In this document: positions 32,857 through 43,226 of the stretch, in pieces
How the letters are laid out: every line of letters begins with the position of its first letter
Numbering within the stretch: the first letter of the stretch is position 1
From: Macrothele yani
Taxonomy: Eukaryota > Arthropoda > Arachnida > Araneae > Macrothelidae
Direction of reading: 5' to 3'
NCBI GenBank assembly: GCA_039090855.1
Contig: CM077002.1
Location: forward strand, 82,898,194-82,962,193
DNA length: 64,000 nucleotides
Notes under the pieces: model-generated
Told to the model about the DNA's origin: nothing
Database searches by the model: none
Seen by the model: the letters and a program-made list of their open reading frames with translations, nothing else
Translations under genes and position numbers: made by a program

Positions 32857-35800
32857 TCAACCATTATCAATCCACTGCTGGACGAAGGTCTCCCCAAGTT
32901 TCCTCCACAACGGTCTGTCTTGTGCCAGTCTCCTCCATGTCACCCCTGCATACTTTCGAATTTCATCCACCCATCTCCCATGTGGTCTTCTTCTGGGTCT
33001 TTTCCTGTCCCTTGGAATCCAATCTAAAATTTCGGCTGTCCATCGATGATCTGTCCTTCTGGCAGTATGTCCAGCCCATTGCCATTTCAGGGATTTAACT
33101 CTGATCATGATGTCTTCCACTCTTGTCATTTTTCGGATCCACGAGTTCCTCTTCTTATCTCTCCTGGTTACACCAAGTATGCACCTCTCCATGCTGCTTT
33201 GAGTTGTCTGCAGCTTTTGTATGTCTCTTTTAGTTAAGGTCCACGTCTCTGCACCATACGTAAGCACTGGAAGGATGCATTGATCAAACACTTTTCTTTT
33301 AAGACATAATGGCATATTGCTCTTGAAAATTATGCTGTTTCTTCCAAAAGCTCTCCAGGCAAGTTTTGTACGCCGATTTATTTCTTCATCAATGCGACCC
33401 TCACATGATATCTGCTGTCCAAGATAAACGTACGTGTCTGTTATCTCCAGCTTTTCTCCATCAATCGATAAATCTTCATTTCTTGTAAAAGCATTGAACA
33501 TCACTTTTGTCTTCTGAAAGTTCGTTTTTAATCCCACTTCTTTACTCTTGTCAGCAAGTTCCTGGATCATACTCTGCAGCTCTGATGGGCTAGTTGCAAA
33601 AATGACTACGTCATCAGCAAAACGAAGGTGGGTTAGATAATCTCCATTAATCTTTATCCCTTTGTTTTCCCAGCTCAGCGACTGAAAAACACCCTCCAAT
33701 GTGGCATTAAAGAGCTTCGGAGATATGGTGTCACCTTGTCTCACTCCCTTTCCAATTTTTATGTGTGTTGTATTTTCAAACAGCCTAATCTTTGCACTTG
33801 CATTTTCATAGATGTTATTAATAATATTAATGTATGCATCTTCAATACCGCAGGTTTTCAGAGCCATTGTAACTGCTGATGGTTTCACCGAATCAAAGGC
33901 TTTTTCATAATCGATAAAAGCCATGCACAATGGAAGTTCATATTCCCTCGCTCTTTCAATTAGTTCTCTCAGCACATGGATATGATCTATTGTGCTGTAG
34001 CCACTCCTGAATCCAGCTTGTTCTCTCGGTTGAGCCATGTCCAGTGTTACCTTCAAGCGGTGTGAAAGAACTTTAGTGAAGATTTTATAAACTACTGATA
34101 GGAGGCTGATAGGTCTGTAGTTTCCAAGATCCTCAATGTCACCTTTCTTATGTAGCAGGATCATTGTAGCGGTGTTCCAATCCTCAGGAATCTTTCCTTC
34201 ATTAAGGCATCGAGTGAAAATTTGGGCGAGTACTGTTTCGATTTCTCCACTTGCTTCTTGTATGATGTCTACAGTAATTCCATCTTCTCCTGGAGCTTTT
34301 CCCCGCTTCATGTTCTTTATTGCATGTGCAACTTCTGCTGGAAGGACTGGAGGAACTCTGGTACTGGTATCTTTCATGATGTCTGGAGTGCATGTATCAT
34401 CCCTTTCATATAATTTGGAGTAGAAATCTTTCACTCTTGTCAAAATTTCGCCTCTATTTTTTGTTGCAGAACCATCTTCTTTTCTCAGTGCCATAATCTG
34501 TTTTCTTCCCTTACTGAGATGTCCCTTTGCTATCTTAAGGCTTTGGTTGTTTTCAATTGCTTTCCTCACTAGTTCACAGTTGAATTTTCTTACGTCTTCA
34601 GTGATACTTTTTCGTACTGTCTTGCATAGGTTTATATATTCCACTTTGGAAGTCACATCTTCTTTAGTTGTCCTCATCTCTCTTCTTTTTTGCATCAACA
34701 TTTTGGTTTTTCCTGATAATTTGTTCACATGCAACTTGTTCTTAGACCCAGCTAATTTTGTTGCTGTTTCCATAAGAGCTTTGGTTACTTTTCTGTTAAC
34801 TTCAGAAATATCCACTTCTTCCGATGTTAGGCCTTCTAAAGCAGAGAATCTGTTCTTCAGTTCCAACTTGAAGGTATTATGGTGTTTTTTAAGGTTGGTT
34901 ATGTCAATAGATTTTGTTTGTCTTATGAGCTTGCCACGTTCAAGTTTAGTGTTGAGGTGCATCTTACATCTCACCAATCTATGGTCACTACCTGTGTTGA
35001 ACTTGTTTAGCACACTGCAGTCTTCTATGACGAATTTTCTGTTACACATAATAAAATCAATTTCACTTGTCGTCCCATTTGGATGTCTCCATGTCCATTT
35101 CCTGTGTGGCTTTTTCTTGAAGAAGGAGTTCAAGATGAAAAACCCTTCTGCCTCTGCAAACTCAACGAGAGTATTTCCACGCTGGTTTCTGTTGCCGTGA
35201 CCGAATTTGCCTACTGAAGTTTCATTCTGTTGCCGTTGCCCTATTTTTGCATTGAAATCTCCCATAATTATTTTCAAGTGCTGCTTACCTTTATTATTTA
35301 GATGACAAATTTCCTCATAAAATTCTTCAATTTCTTCTTCAGGATGAGTTGTGGTGGGTGCATAAGTTTGAATAATGTGAGCCTGGTATCTTCTCGATAG
35401 TTGGATAACGAGTCGTGCAGCTCTGTCAGAGGAACTTTCAACTTCTACCACTTTATCCTTCAGTTTCTTGTTTATTATAAATCCAACATCACTAGTTCTG
35501 CCAGTATCTGTCCCACGATAGTAGAAGAGATGTCCACTTTTCAGTTCGATGAGATCTTCTCCTTTTCTCCTTACCTTATAACGAAGTGAATTTCTCCGTC
35601 ATTTTTATCCGCGCCAGGATTCGAACCCGGGTCCACTCATTCCGGAATAAGTTGCTCTACCAATTAAGCTACGCGGACATTTTATTCTGATTCCTATCTG
35701 CCTTTATGTCGTGTGCGTCCTTCTGGCAGGTACGTCACATCTCCTGGTACGTTACATCATCTCCCCCTTCTTTTTCTTTTTTTTTTTTTTTTTTCGAAGT

Positions 35801-36626
35801 GCTGCTCTTATTTTTCCTATCTCGCGGTGTGGAAATAACATCACACCATTGCGAGATTGTGAACGGTCGGGTCATCCGGATAGTTCGGGCGCCATTATAA
35901 CGAAGTAAATTTCTCCGTCATTTTTTGGTCTACGCCGGGATTCGAACCCGGATCCCCTCATTCCGGAATAAGTTGCTCTACCAATTGAGCTACGCGGACA
36001 TTGATTCTAATTGCCATCTGCCTTTATGTCGTGTGCGTCCTTCTGGCAGGTACGTCACATCTCCTGGTACGTTACATCATCTCCCCCTTATTTTTCTTTC
36101 GAAGTGCTGCTCATATTTTTTCCAATCTCGCGGTGTGGAAATAACATCACACCAATGCGAGATTTTGAACAGTCGGGTCATCCGGATGGTTCGGGCGCCA
36201 TTATAACGAAGTGAATTTCTCCGTCATTTTTATCCGCGCCGGGGTTTGAACCCGGGTCCACTCATTCCGGAATAAGTTGCTCTACCAATTAAGCTACGCA
36301 GACATTTTATTCTGATTCCTATCTGCCTTTATGTCGTGTGCGTCCTTCTGGCAGGTACGTCACATCTCCTGGTACGTTACAACCTCACTTAGCCCCACGA
36401 TGTCCCACTTGATCCTTTGTAGTTCCTCTTCCAATTCAAGAAGCCTTGAATCAGAAGATAGGGAGCGTCCATTGTACGTTGCCAAGGTCAGCATCAGATG
36501 GCAGCCTAGTCCGGTCCTCCGGGGATTCTTAGCACCCTCTGCCTTCATGTCGCACTGGCCGCTGCCTTGGCCAGGTACATTCCAGCTGCCGGAGACTGAG
36601 GGCCAAGATTTAAGTTGTGGAGTCAT
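32857..36626 (-). CDS. RTE LINE ORF, open but split by an insertion
   Basis: The start is MTPQLKSWPSVSGSWNVPG at 36626. After 81 codons (endonuclease start, ending at LSEV) the frame is interrupted by the tRNA-like insertion. It then resumes in phase at 35574 and stays open to the stop at 32857, more than 900 codons. Endonuclease motifs IMGDFNAKIG and GSDHRLVRC are followed by QAGFRSGYST, IDYEKAFDSV, RQGDTISPKLF and RFADDVVIFA with an intact FADD. The tail has LKWQWAGHTARR and RKRPRRRPHGRWVDEIRKYA, as in RTE elements. It works by target-primed reverse transcription. No stop or frameshift was seen outside the insertion. Confidence 0.93.
35608..35679 (-). repeat. tRNA-like sequence 1
   Basis: The minus strand reads TCCGCGTAGCTTAATTGG, then AGAGCAACTTATTCCGG and GGGTTCGAATCC, with complementary ends TCCGCG and CGCGGA. 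The D, anticodon and T arms can be drawn, but the anticodon loop around CCGGA has the wrong size. More likely a SINE-type head than a working tRNA gene. Confidence 0.7.
35929..36000 (-). repeat. tRNA-like sequence 2
   Basis: Same as the first (TCCGCGTAGCTCAATTGG with GGGTTCGAATCCC). This copy has the more standard AGCTCAATTGG A-box. The anticodon region is unchanged. Confidence 0.7.
36233..36303 (-). repeat. tRNA-like sequence 3
   Basis: Third copy (TCTGCGTAGCTTAATTGG, GGGTTCAAACCCC); the B-box is changed at one base. Confidence 0.7.
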
Positions 36627-36835
36627 TTTGGAGGGGTTTGGCCATAACTCACCACGCTGGCCAAGCGGGTTGGTGAGTGTTTGATAGAATTTCCTCTAAT
36701 CCCGATGGTATAGTTATACCGCTATTGGCGGTCGTCAGAGCCCCTTTAGTAGGAAGAGGATGCACCACGAGAAGGCGGGGTTGACATTTGTCAAGGAGAG
36801 GCTGTGATGTTACGCATCACCTGACCTTACATCCC

Positions 36836-36881
36836 ATAATATAATATAATATAATATAATATAATATAATTAAATATAATT
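36836..36881. repeat. ATAAT microsatellite (right of RTE copy 3)
   Basis: Continuation of the tract at 32764-32837. It also forms the left flank of the next Tc1 element. Confidence 0.9.
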
Positions 36882-36883
36882 TA

Positions 36884-38306
36884 CACTCATCATAAAAAAA
36901 ATAATTGCACCCAGAAGGAAGCAACCGACAGAAATGAAACTTGTTGGGTAGGTTTGACATCGTCAGACATGCAAATGATTCAAGTATCACGCTCGGCCGC
37001 GCATGTGACGCAAGCAAGGAAGGGTCGTAGCGCTGTGCCTGACCGGCTATATACGGTCATCCTTACATTACGATTCGTGCTGTTGTGTTGGTTGCATCCT
37101 TTGCAAGCGAAGTATGCCTCGGAGAAAAGTTCGGAAGCAATACGAGCAATTGAAAGATTTTGAGAGGAGCCGCATCGTCGGGCTCCAGAAAGCAGGGTGG
37201 TCTTATCACCGTTTTGCGCTCGATACCGGTAGTACGGATATCACCATAGCACGCTGTTGGTGGCAGTGGATATGACAAGATACGCAGCAGCGACAGGAAG
37301 GGTCTGGGAGACCTAGACGATCCACGGAGAAAAAGGACCGACGGGTTGTCTGACATACGCGGAGTGACCCAATAACCACGATCGCGGATATTCAGCGAGC
37401 AGTGGTGCCCTCCATGCATTGTCCTATTAGTGACAGAACCACTGGCAGACGGCTGCACGACGTAGGACTACACGCACACAGACCGTTACGACGACTGCCC
37501 TTAGCACCACTGCATCGTCGCCAAAGACTGCAATTTTGTCGTGCCAGACTGTCATGAAGCCACTCAGAATGGCAGCGAGCGATCTTCAGTGACGAGTACC
37601 GCTTTTGTTTTGGAGGTGACGACCAACGAATACGTGTGGGGAGGCACCGTGGTCAGCGCCAAGATGAACGGTTTGTTGTTGAGCGTCACATGTCCCGAAG
37701 GCCTGGTGTCATGGTGTGGGGTGCAATTGCCTGCGATGCCATATTACCTTTGGTGTTCACTACAGGCACTTTGACAGCCCAATGTTACGTTAATGAGGTC
37801 CTGCAACCAGTGACCCTAACTTTTCTGAACGCTCACTCCGGTGCGATTTTTCAACAGAACAACGCTCGTCCTCATACTGCAGCTGTCTGGAGAGCTTGCC
37901 TTCAAGGCACTGACACTCTGCCATGGCCAGCTGCATCGCCAGACTTATCGCCGATTGAAAATGTGTACGATACTATTGTACGCGCTATCCACACTCCACC
38001 CCTACCGAACAATCTGCAGGAACTGAATGAGAAGATTCAAGCTGCATGGGATGGCTTATCGCAGGACACCATTAGGAATCTGTACAACTACATGCTGAGA
38101 CGTCTTACATGCTGTGTGAGAAAACATGGCGGCCCGACGCCATACTGAGAGACACTACTTATTGGAGTGTAGCTCAGTAAATATTGCCCATATCAGTCTC
38201 AATGTTTAATCATTTATTGTTCCTGATAACTTTTATCGTCCTCCTGAATAGCATTGCAATCGGACACGTCCTTCTAGGTGCATACACAAAAATAATATTC
38301 TGCGTG
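36884..38306 (+). mobile_element. Tc1-like transposon F
   Basis: The left end CACTCATCATAAAAAAAATA, with ATTGCACCCAGAAGGAAG following, starts after TA at 36882-36883. A diverged inverted copy (CCTTCTAGGTGCATACACAA) ends near 38306. Transposase on the plus strand. Confidence 0.82.
37113..38148 (+). pseudogene. Tc1-like transposase, broken (element F)
   Basis: The start MPRRKVRKQYEQLKDFERSR lies at 37113, with a helix-turn-helix region (IVGLQKAGWSYHRFALDTG). Stops follow at about 37275 and 37352. The catalytic half has IFSDEYRFCFGG (first Asp) and, in the open frame 37636-38148, VMVWGAIACD, FQQNNARPHTA and SPDLSPIENVYD. The second catalytic Asp is Asn here (QQNN instead of QQDN). The final VRKHGGPTPY end is intact. 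Confidence 0.88.
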
Positions 38307-38309
38307 ATT

Positions 38310-39665
38310 TGCGCTTTCTACCTGAAGGTGGCTTTGATATGGAAATTGACCGCCATTTATGGTAAGTGTAAGCGGTGTTTGAGAACGATCTCTTTCGCGG
38401 ACCCAAGCCAGAGCGAGTATATGTTCATAACAAAAATATCCTCGCCATCACAGGTGGCCGAGTCGTCAGACCGCAAGTTTCTGGACAGTCGTCCGTGGGC
38501 TGGGCTTGACTCCTAGATGTGGCTCGGTTAGTGAGTTTGTGTCACGGAGCCGGATATCCCACTCCTTGGAACCAACGACCCCAAAGCAGGGACGAGCGAA
38601 TATTTATAACCCTAAGAGTTGCTATTGGAGGTCGTGAAACAAACATGAAGGAAGGCATTCTCTGAAGCTTGCCACTTCGTCAAGTTCAAAGCTCTGTAAG
38701 CATCACATCTTTACTTTAACGACCGTTTTTAGGCCTTAGGCTATATTATTTATGCTTGAATTTTTAAAATTCAAATAAAAAGTGGAATATGATTTCTACG
38801 TTTCTTCCCGAAAACGTTTGTGGCAGGAAGCTATGGTTTGGAAAATGTCTCCAAAATGTTTAAGAATATTAACCATTTTGTAGTATGGGTGATCACATAC
38901 AGAGTTGGTGTTTCCTGAAACAACTGTTCCTCAAAAACGAAGCATAAAGTGAGTAGATGGATAAAGCACGTTTTCGGGAAGAAACGTAGAATAAAGCACA
39001 TAAGTTTTCCATTCTTTTTTGATCAACCTGTTGGAATAAAGAAACTAAAAAAAGACAATAGTGTACTGCGTTCCAACCTATCATTTTCCCGAATGCATTT
39101 ACAGCAAGAAAGGAAAAACATAACTGTCTCATTGTATTCGCTGAATATTTTGATTTATGTTGGTAACTATTATATCTGAGACCTTATGAAAAACTTAGAG
39201 AATTTCTCTTGCTGCAGAAAATAATTCTATGTGTTTCAAGGTCGGTGCTCTTGAAATCTGATAAGTAACAAATGGTCAATTTGGGTCACTTTCTACCGGT
39301 TTTATTAATTTCAAGAACTCAGTACAGCGGTTATTTTGAAAACTCTGTTTGAAGTTTGAAGTGGGATACTTTTCCTACCACTTGGAATAATTTTCCTACT
39401 CTCACTCTTCATATCCGTTGATGTTTGCGATCTGTTTCTGAGCGAACGTACAGAAATATGTCTTAATTGATATTTCACTTATAAAAAAGAAACGCTTCTG
39501 AGGTAAAGACAGGGGAGCAAAAGATATTATAAGGAAAATTATGTGCAGCTGACGTTGTTGAAGGTAAAATATTATTTTTGTGTGAGATACTGTAGAATAT
39601 TCAGCAATATGAGTAAATAAAAACACATTAGCGAATTTTTATGCAATATAATCATTTAACGCACA
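38310..39665. other. No gene seen apart from a SINE
   Basis: AT-rich. A SINE relic is at 38445-38645 and nothing else is recognised up to 39665. Confidence 0.45.
38445..38645 (+). repeat. tRNA-derived SINE, diverged, plus strand
   Basis: The body TTGGAACCAACGACCCCAAA and TAAGAGTTGCTATTGGAGGT matches the reverse complement of the other copies. The head at 38445-38530 has AGGTGGCCGAGTCGTCAGAC, a changed A-box region. One of two copies on the plus strand. Confidence 0.7.
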
Positions 39666-39668
39666 TTG

Positions 39669-39706
39669 ACTGCTGCATATTGTTGAATAGCAACAATATG
39701 CAGCAG
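39669..39706. repeat. Perfect 16-bp hairpin
   Basis: CTGCTGCATATTGTTG, loop AATAG, CAACAATATGCAGCAG, at the broken 3' boundary of the neighbouring Tc1 element. Confidence 0.9.
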
Positions 39707-39714
39707 TCCTCAAT

Positions 39715-40790
39715 GCCGGCAGTCTCCAGTTTACCAAGAGTCAATGGAGTTGACGGCCGAGCTGTAATGTTTGTTTTGCCAAGTGTATTTCAGGCAGGTT
39801 CAATTGGATTGAAGTCAGGGGAACATGCTGGCCATTCCATACGCTTGATTCCCTCCTCTTGAAGCATGTTTTCATCAGCCGAACTCTATAAGGTCGAGCG
39901 TTGGCGTCCATGAAAAGGAACAAATCCCCGACGTCAGCAGCATACAGCATGACAATAAGCCTGAGAAGCCTACAATAAAACAATAAGCCTGACAATAAGC
40001 CGTGAAGCCTGACAATAAGCCTGACAATAAGCCGTGAAGCCTGACAATAAGCCGTGAAGCCTGACAATAAGCCGTGAAGCCTGACAATAAGTCGTGAAGC
40101 CTGACAATAAGCCATGAAGCCTGAGAATCTCGTCTCCATATCTCTGGGCCGTCAGACTGCCGTATTGGAAGACGTACAGGTCTGTACGGTCACCGATACT
40201 TATGCCTTCCCAGACCATCAATCCATGTTTGCTGTAATGTGATGTTTCCTGCACAAAAGCTGGGATATTTTGTGCACTACGTTCCGTCCATAAAAGAACT
40301 CATCGATTGACAGACTCCAGACTGAATCGCAAGTCGTCAGAGAAGAAAATTTGACTCCACTCGTCGTGTCCCTAACCACGATGTTCCTCAACCCAGTCTC
40401 TACATGCTGTATCGTGCGGTTAAAGGGACACACAATGTTGGTCTACGTGCATAAAATAAAGGCCACCTTGGTGAAGTCGATTTCGGATAGTTTCAGTTGA
40501 CAACCTGATTCCTGTTGACAGGAGAAGCTGTCGCTGGAGCTTAGTAGCATTTCGCGGCCTGTTCCGACGGGCTGTTAACAGTAGATAAAGGTTGTTCGTG
40601 GACGGCCTTGACCTTGCCTTTTTCGAACACTTACCGTATCCTGGAATCATGTACACAGTCAGTTAATGACACTTCGTGACACGCCAATAGCTTTTGCTAC
40701 CGTCCGCTGTGTCTGACCTACTTGCAGCTGCCAAGAGCTCTCCACGCCGTTGATTCCGGTAAATCGTGTTCCTGAGACATTGTTCGAACC
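39715..40790 (-). pseudogene. Tc1-like transposase with internal minisatellite (element G)
   Basis: N-terminal pieces are recognisable (40790-40420, with RNRPRNATKLQRQLLLSTGI). Then come a decayed first catalytic region, and GLMVWEGISIGDRTDLYVF and AQRYGDEILR (40254-40127). Here a 20-bp minisatellite is inserted. After it the frame resumes with FLFMDANARPYR (second Asp kept, the next residue changed) and, in another frame, ACSPDFNPIEPA (final Glu). The C-terminus is missing. Confidence 0.82.
39950..40127. repeat. 20-bp minisatellite inside the transposase
   Basis: The unit CTGACAATAAGCCGTGAAGC is repeated about seven times, with partial and variant units at both ends. The open frame reads through as HGLLSGFTAYCQASRLIVR repeats. 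Confidence 0.92.
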
Positions 40791-41100
40791 GAAGACTTCA
40801 AGAAAAGAAATATCACGGTAAACGCGAAAGAATAAGGGAGCTCCCGGAAAACCGTTTTTATCCCAATCTATGATTTATACATTCTGACGTCACAGACGCT
40901 AATTTGCATAAGGCATAAGGATATGTATGAATCGGATTTGTACACGTCACACTCGACTCAGTAAGATTCACATGATCCACGTTTCAGTAAGATTCACATG
41001 ATTGGCTTACATAATGTCGCCAAAGTCACATACTCCCTAATTATTTTGAGCAGTGTATTAGGAGTCGTTTTGCCAGCAGTAAAAAGAACTACTAAATATA

Positions 41101-42533
41101 CACGGTGTATCAGCAATGATAGTCAAAACTTTAAGGGGTAATAAAACGGCACAAGAAACAATATTTGTAATACAAGGCGTGGTCGAATGTGAAATGTTAA
41201 CTCGCAAACACATGAAGGACGAAGAACATGGCAAAGGAATAATCTTTATGAACGGATCATGTACAAAAAGTAATTTACGGATAACGGATATTTTACAATA
41301 AGTGTTCAAACGAACGTCCACCTACCGCAAGACATGCCTCACAGCTGCGACGGGGGGGATTGACGTACAGTTTGGAGGATTCTCGTCATGCTACGTACTT
41401 CGCCAGCAGCGGCGCTGATGCGGGTGACAAGGTCATCAGGAGAGTAAACGAACGTCTCGTGCACGAGGCTTTTCAGATGTCCCCAGAAAAAGTAGTCCAG
41501 GCAGGAGAGATCGGGTGATCTAGGGGGCCAAGCGATGGGACCACGGCGCCCAATCCATCGGTTCGGAAATTGAGTGTCCAGGTAGTTCCGCACTTCCCTG
41601 GTGTAATGAGCTGTTGCCCCGTCGTGCTCGAACCACATTTTGGCACGGAGATGTGGTGGCACAACCTCCAGTAACTCAGGCAAGACCTTCTGCAGGAAAA
41701 TACGGTAGCTTGTTCCGTTGAGGCGGTCTGGTAGGAGATGCGGGCCAATGACGTAGTCGTTGATTTTCTCCGCCCACACATTAACGGAGAAACGCTGCTG
41801 GGTGCACCGCACCAGTGTTGCATGTGGATTGACGGTGGCCCGCACATGCGCGTTATGCGTATTAAACATGCCGTCACGGGTGAACGTTGCTTCGTCGGTA
41901 AACAGAACAGATGCTGCAAACTCTGGCTGCACTGTTGCAGGTACCAGCGTGCAAATGTCACACGGCGAGGAAAATTCAGTTCTTGTAAGGCCTGGACCCC
42001 ATGGAGATAGTAAAGGTGGAGGTGTTCCTCGTGAAGTACACGTCATGCCGTCATATGACTCACTCCATGGATACGTGCCATCGCTCGAGTACTGCCTTGC
42101 GGCAGATCTTCCACATCTTCGAGGATCGCTCCGATCCTAATCGTCGTTCTCACCGTCCGTTAAAAGCCTGCGTCCTGTTTGTGGGCAAGGAACGACCCCG
42201 CCTCACACAGTTGTCTGTGCAAACCCCGAAAGGTTCGGCAATCGGGTACCGTCCGATGTGGAAAACGCTCCCAGTACAGTCGTTGAGCTTCGACGGAGTT
42301 GCTGTTTGCGGCTACGTACTTAAAATTAGATATCGATCTTCTCAGCATTGGAATACCGCTGCATCTCGGTGGCCGTACTGCTTGTGAATGACGGTATGTG
42401 CCAAACGCGCCGGCAAGCGCCCTCTACCGGCTAACCACGCGGCTTCCGACCACGCCTTGTATTACAAATATTGTTCCTTGTGCCGTGTTCTATCACCTCT
42501 TAAAGTTTTCACCAACATTTCTGATACACCCTG
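41101..42533 (-). mobile_element. DD41D mariner-type transposon, full length
   Basis: Long inverted ends of about 85 bp (41101-41185 and 42450-42533) start CACGGTGTATCAGCAATGAT and CAGGGTGTATCAGAAATGTT. They include ATATTTGTAATACAAGGCGT. TA duplications flank at 41099-41100 and 42534-42535. It contains a minus-strand transposase. Confidence 0.92.
41339..42390 (-). pseudogene. DD41D-type transposase, broken
   Basis: The N-terminal part (42348-42160) has RLYWERFPHRTVPDCRTF, the helix-turn-helix region of this family. After frame changes around 42180-42000, the frame 42046-41339 carries SVLFTDEATFTRDG (first Asp), FSVNVWAEKINDYVIGP, FEHDGATAHYT (second Asp) and SPDLSCLDYFFWGHLKS (third Asp). 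I count 41 residues between the second and third Asp, the spacing of the DD41D family; classical mariner has 34. The C-terminus (RILQTVRQS) is cut by an early stop. The catalytic triad is intact. Confidence 0.87.
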
Positions 42534-42539
42534 TATTAC

Positions 42540-42920
42540 TGTATATCGCAATACAAAGTTTTTACTGATTCCTTTTTGCTTATGTGAATGATAAAGTTAA
42601 TTTTTTTAAATTAAGAAACACTGTTTACCACATACAGCGTCTTTCTGGCTCACAATGAGAGTATCTTGAATATGCATGTAACATTCCATTTTTTTTATTT
42701 TTACTTCCTATCTTACCAAGAGTATGAATCACGGAGACCGTGGTGAGATCAATAGTATAATGTCGTATAACCACGACATTTTACCCGAATTAGTCTCGTC
42801 TAACTGCGGATGTTTTTCCAAATTTACACACACATGAGTGTATGAAAACATACATACAGATTAAACACGAAACAGGAGGCTTTACGAAAAATTTTCGGTG
42901 CACAAGTACGCGCTTGTACG
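42540..42920. other. No gene seen; probably downstream of the host exon
   Basis: AT-rich DNA after the DD41D element and beyond the polyadenylation signal of the exon at 43.0 kb. Confidence 0.45.
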
Positions 42921-42941
42921 GAACACTTTGGTAACGCCTCT

Positions 42942-42947
42942 GTTTAT
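42942..42947 (-). promoter_or_regulatory. Polyadenylation signal
   Basis: AATAAA on the minus strand, 77 bp after the stop of the terminal exon. Confidence 0.65.
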
Positions 42948-43023
42948 TCAGAGTTTGAAATGGAAAGTTGAGTTAAGCCGTACTGTTCACAAAACAGAAA
43001 CACCCTGTTCTGTACTGCGATTG

Positions 43024-43226
43024 TTAGATTGTGATATGAGACTGATTTTTTTCATGAAGCACTTTTCCATGACCATAAATACAGACAGCTATGCACCCAA
43101 CAATGACGAAAATTCCTGCGCCTACTGCAATTGTTATGATTACGATCAAAAGAGGACTCATCAGATGGGAAGAAGTTTCCTCTGCGTCTTTCAAATCCAT
43201 GACTTCGTTCCGTAGCATAGGAAAGC
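43024..43226 (-). CDS. Terminal exon of a host membrane protein gene
   Basis: On the minus strand a pyrimidine-rich run TTTGTCTTTTGCAG (43240-43227) forms a strong 3' splice site. The exon codes for about 67 residues and stops at 43024. It encodes a short polar stretch (NEVMDLKDAEETSSHLM), then a hydrophobic helix of about 23 residues rich in I, V, G and A (starting PLLIVIITIAVGAG, ending AVCIYGH), and a short tail ending HITI. This is the layout of a single-pass membrane protein's C-terminus, with a possible PDZ-type end. The exon starts in phase 1. No upstream exon was recognised in the window, so the gene cannot be named. Confidence 0.65.

Larger units (their letters stand above)
35576..36381 (-). 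mobile_element. Tandem tRNA-like units inserted in RTE copy 3
   Basis: An 806-bp insertion flanked by ACC (35573-35575, 36382-36384). It has two and a half direct units starting TTATAACGAAGT at 35576, 35895 and 36201 (319, 306 and 181 bp). The outer ends TTATAACG and CGTTACA(A) are roughly inverted. Each unit includes a tRNA-like part (minus strand) and GCAGGTACGTCACATCTCCT. The first two also contain ATCACACCAATGCGAGAT-like sequence. It interrupts an otherwise open LINE frame. Confidence 0.88.
32838..36835 (-). mobile_element. Full-length RTE-clade LINE (copy 3) with insertion
   Basis: It runs from the 5' end at 36835 (minus strand GGGATGTAAGG) to an ATC-triplet tail at 32838. Without the 806-bp insertion at 35576-36381 it would be about 3.19 kb, the same as copy 2. 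It lies in an ATAAT tract. Of the five copies this is the best preserved. Confidence 0.95.
39707..41055 (-). mobile_element. Tc1-like transposon G, 3'-truncated
   Basis: The 5' end is at 41055: minus strand CACTGCTCAAAATAATTAGG beside TA at 41056-41057. No matching inverted end is found on the left. The transposase there breaks off at the hairpin of 39669-39706. Confidence 0.8.

Noticed and set aside
35608..36303. Three tRNA genes in a row
   Set aside because: The anticodon loop has the wrong size in each copy, and the units are parts of a tandem mobile block, so functional tRNA genes are unlikely.
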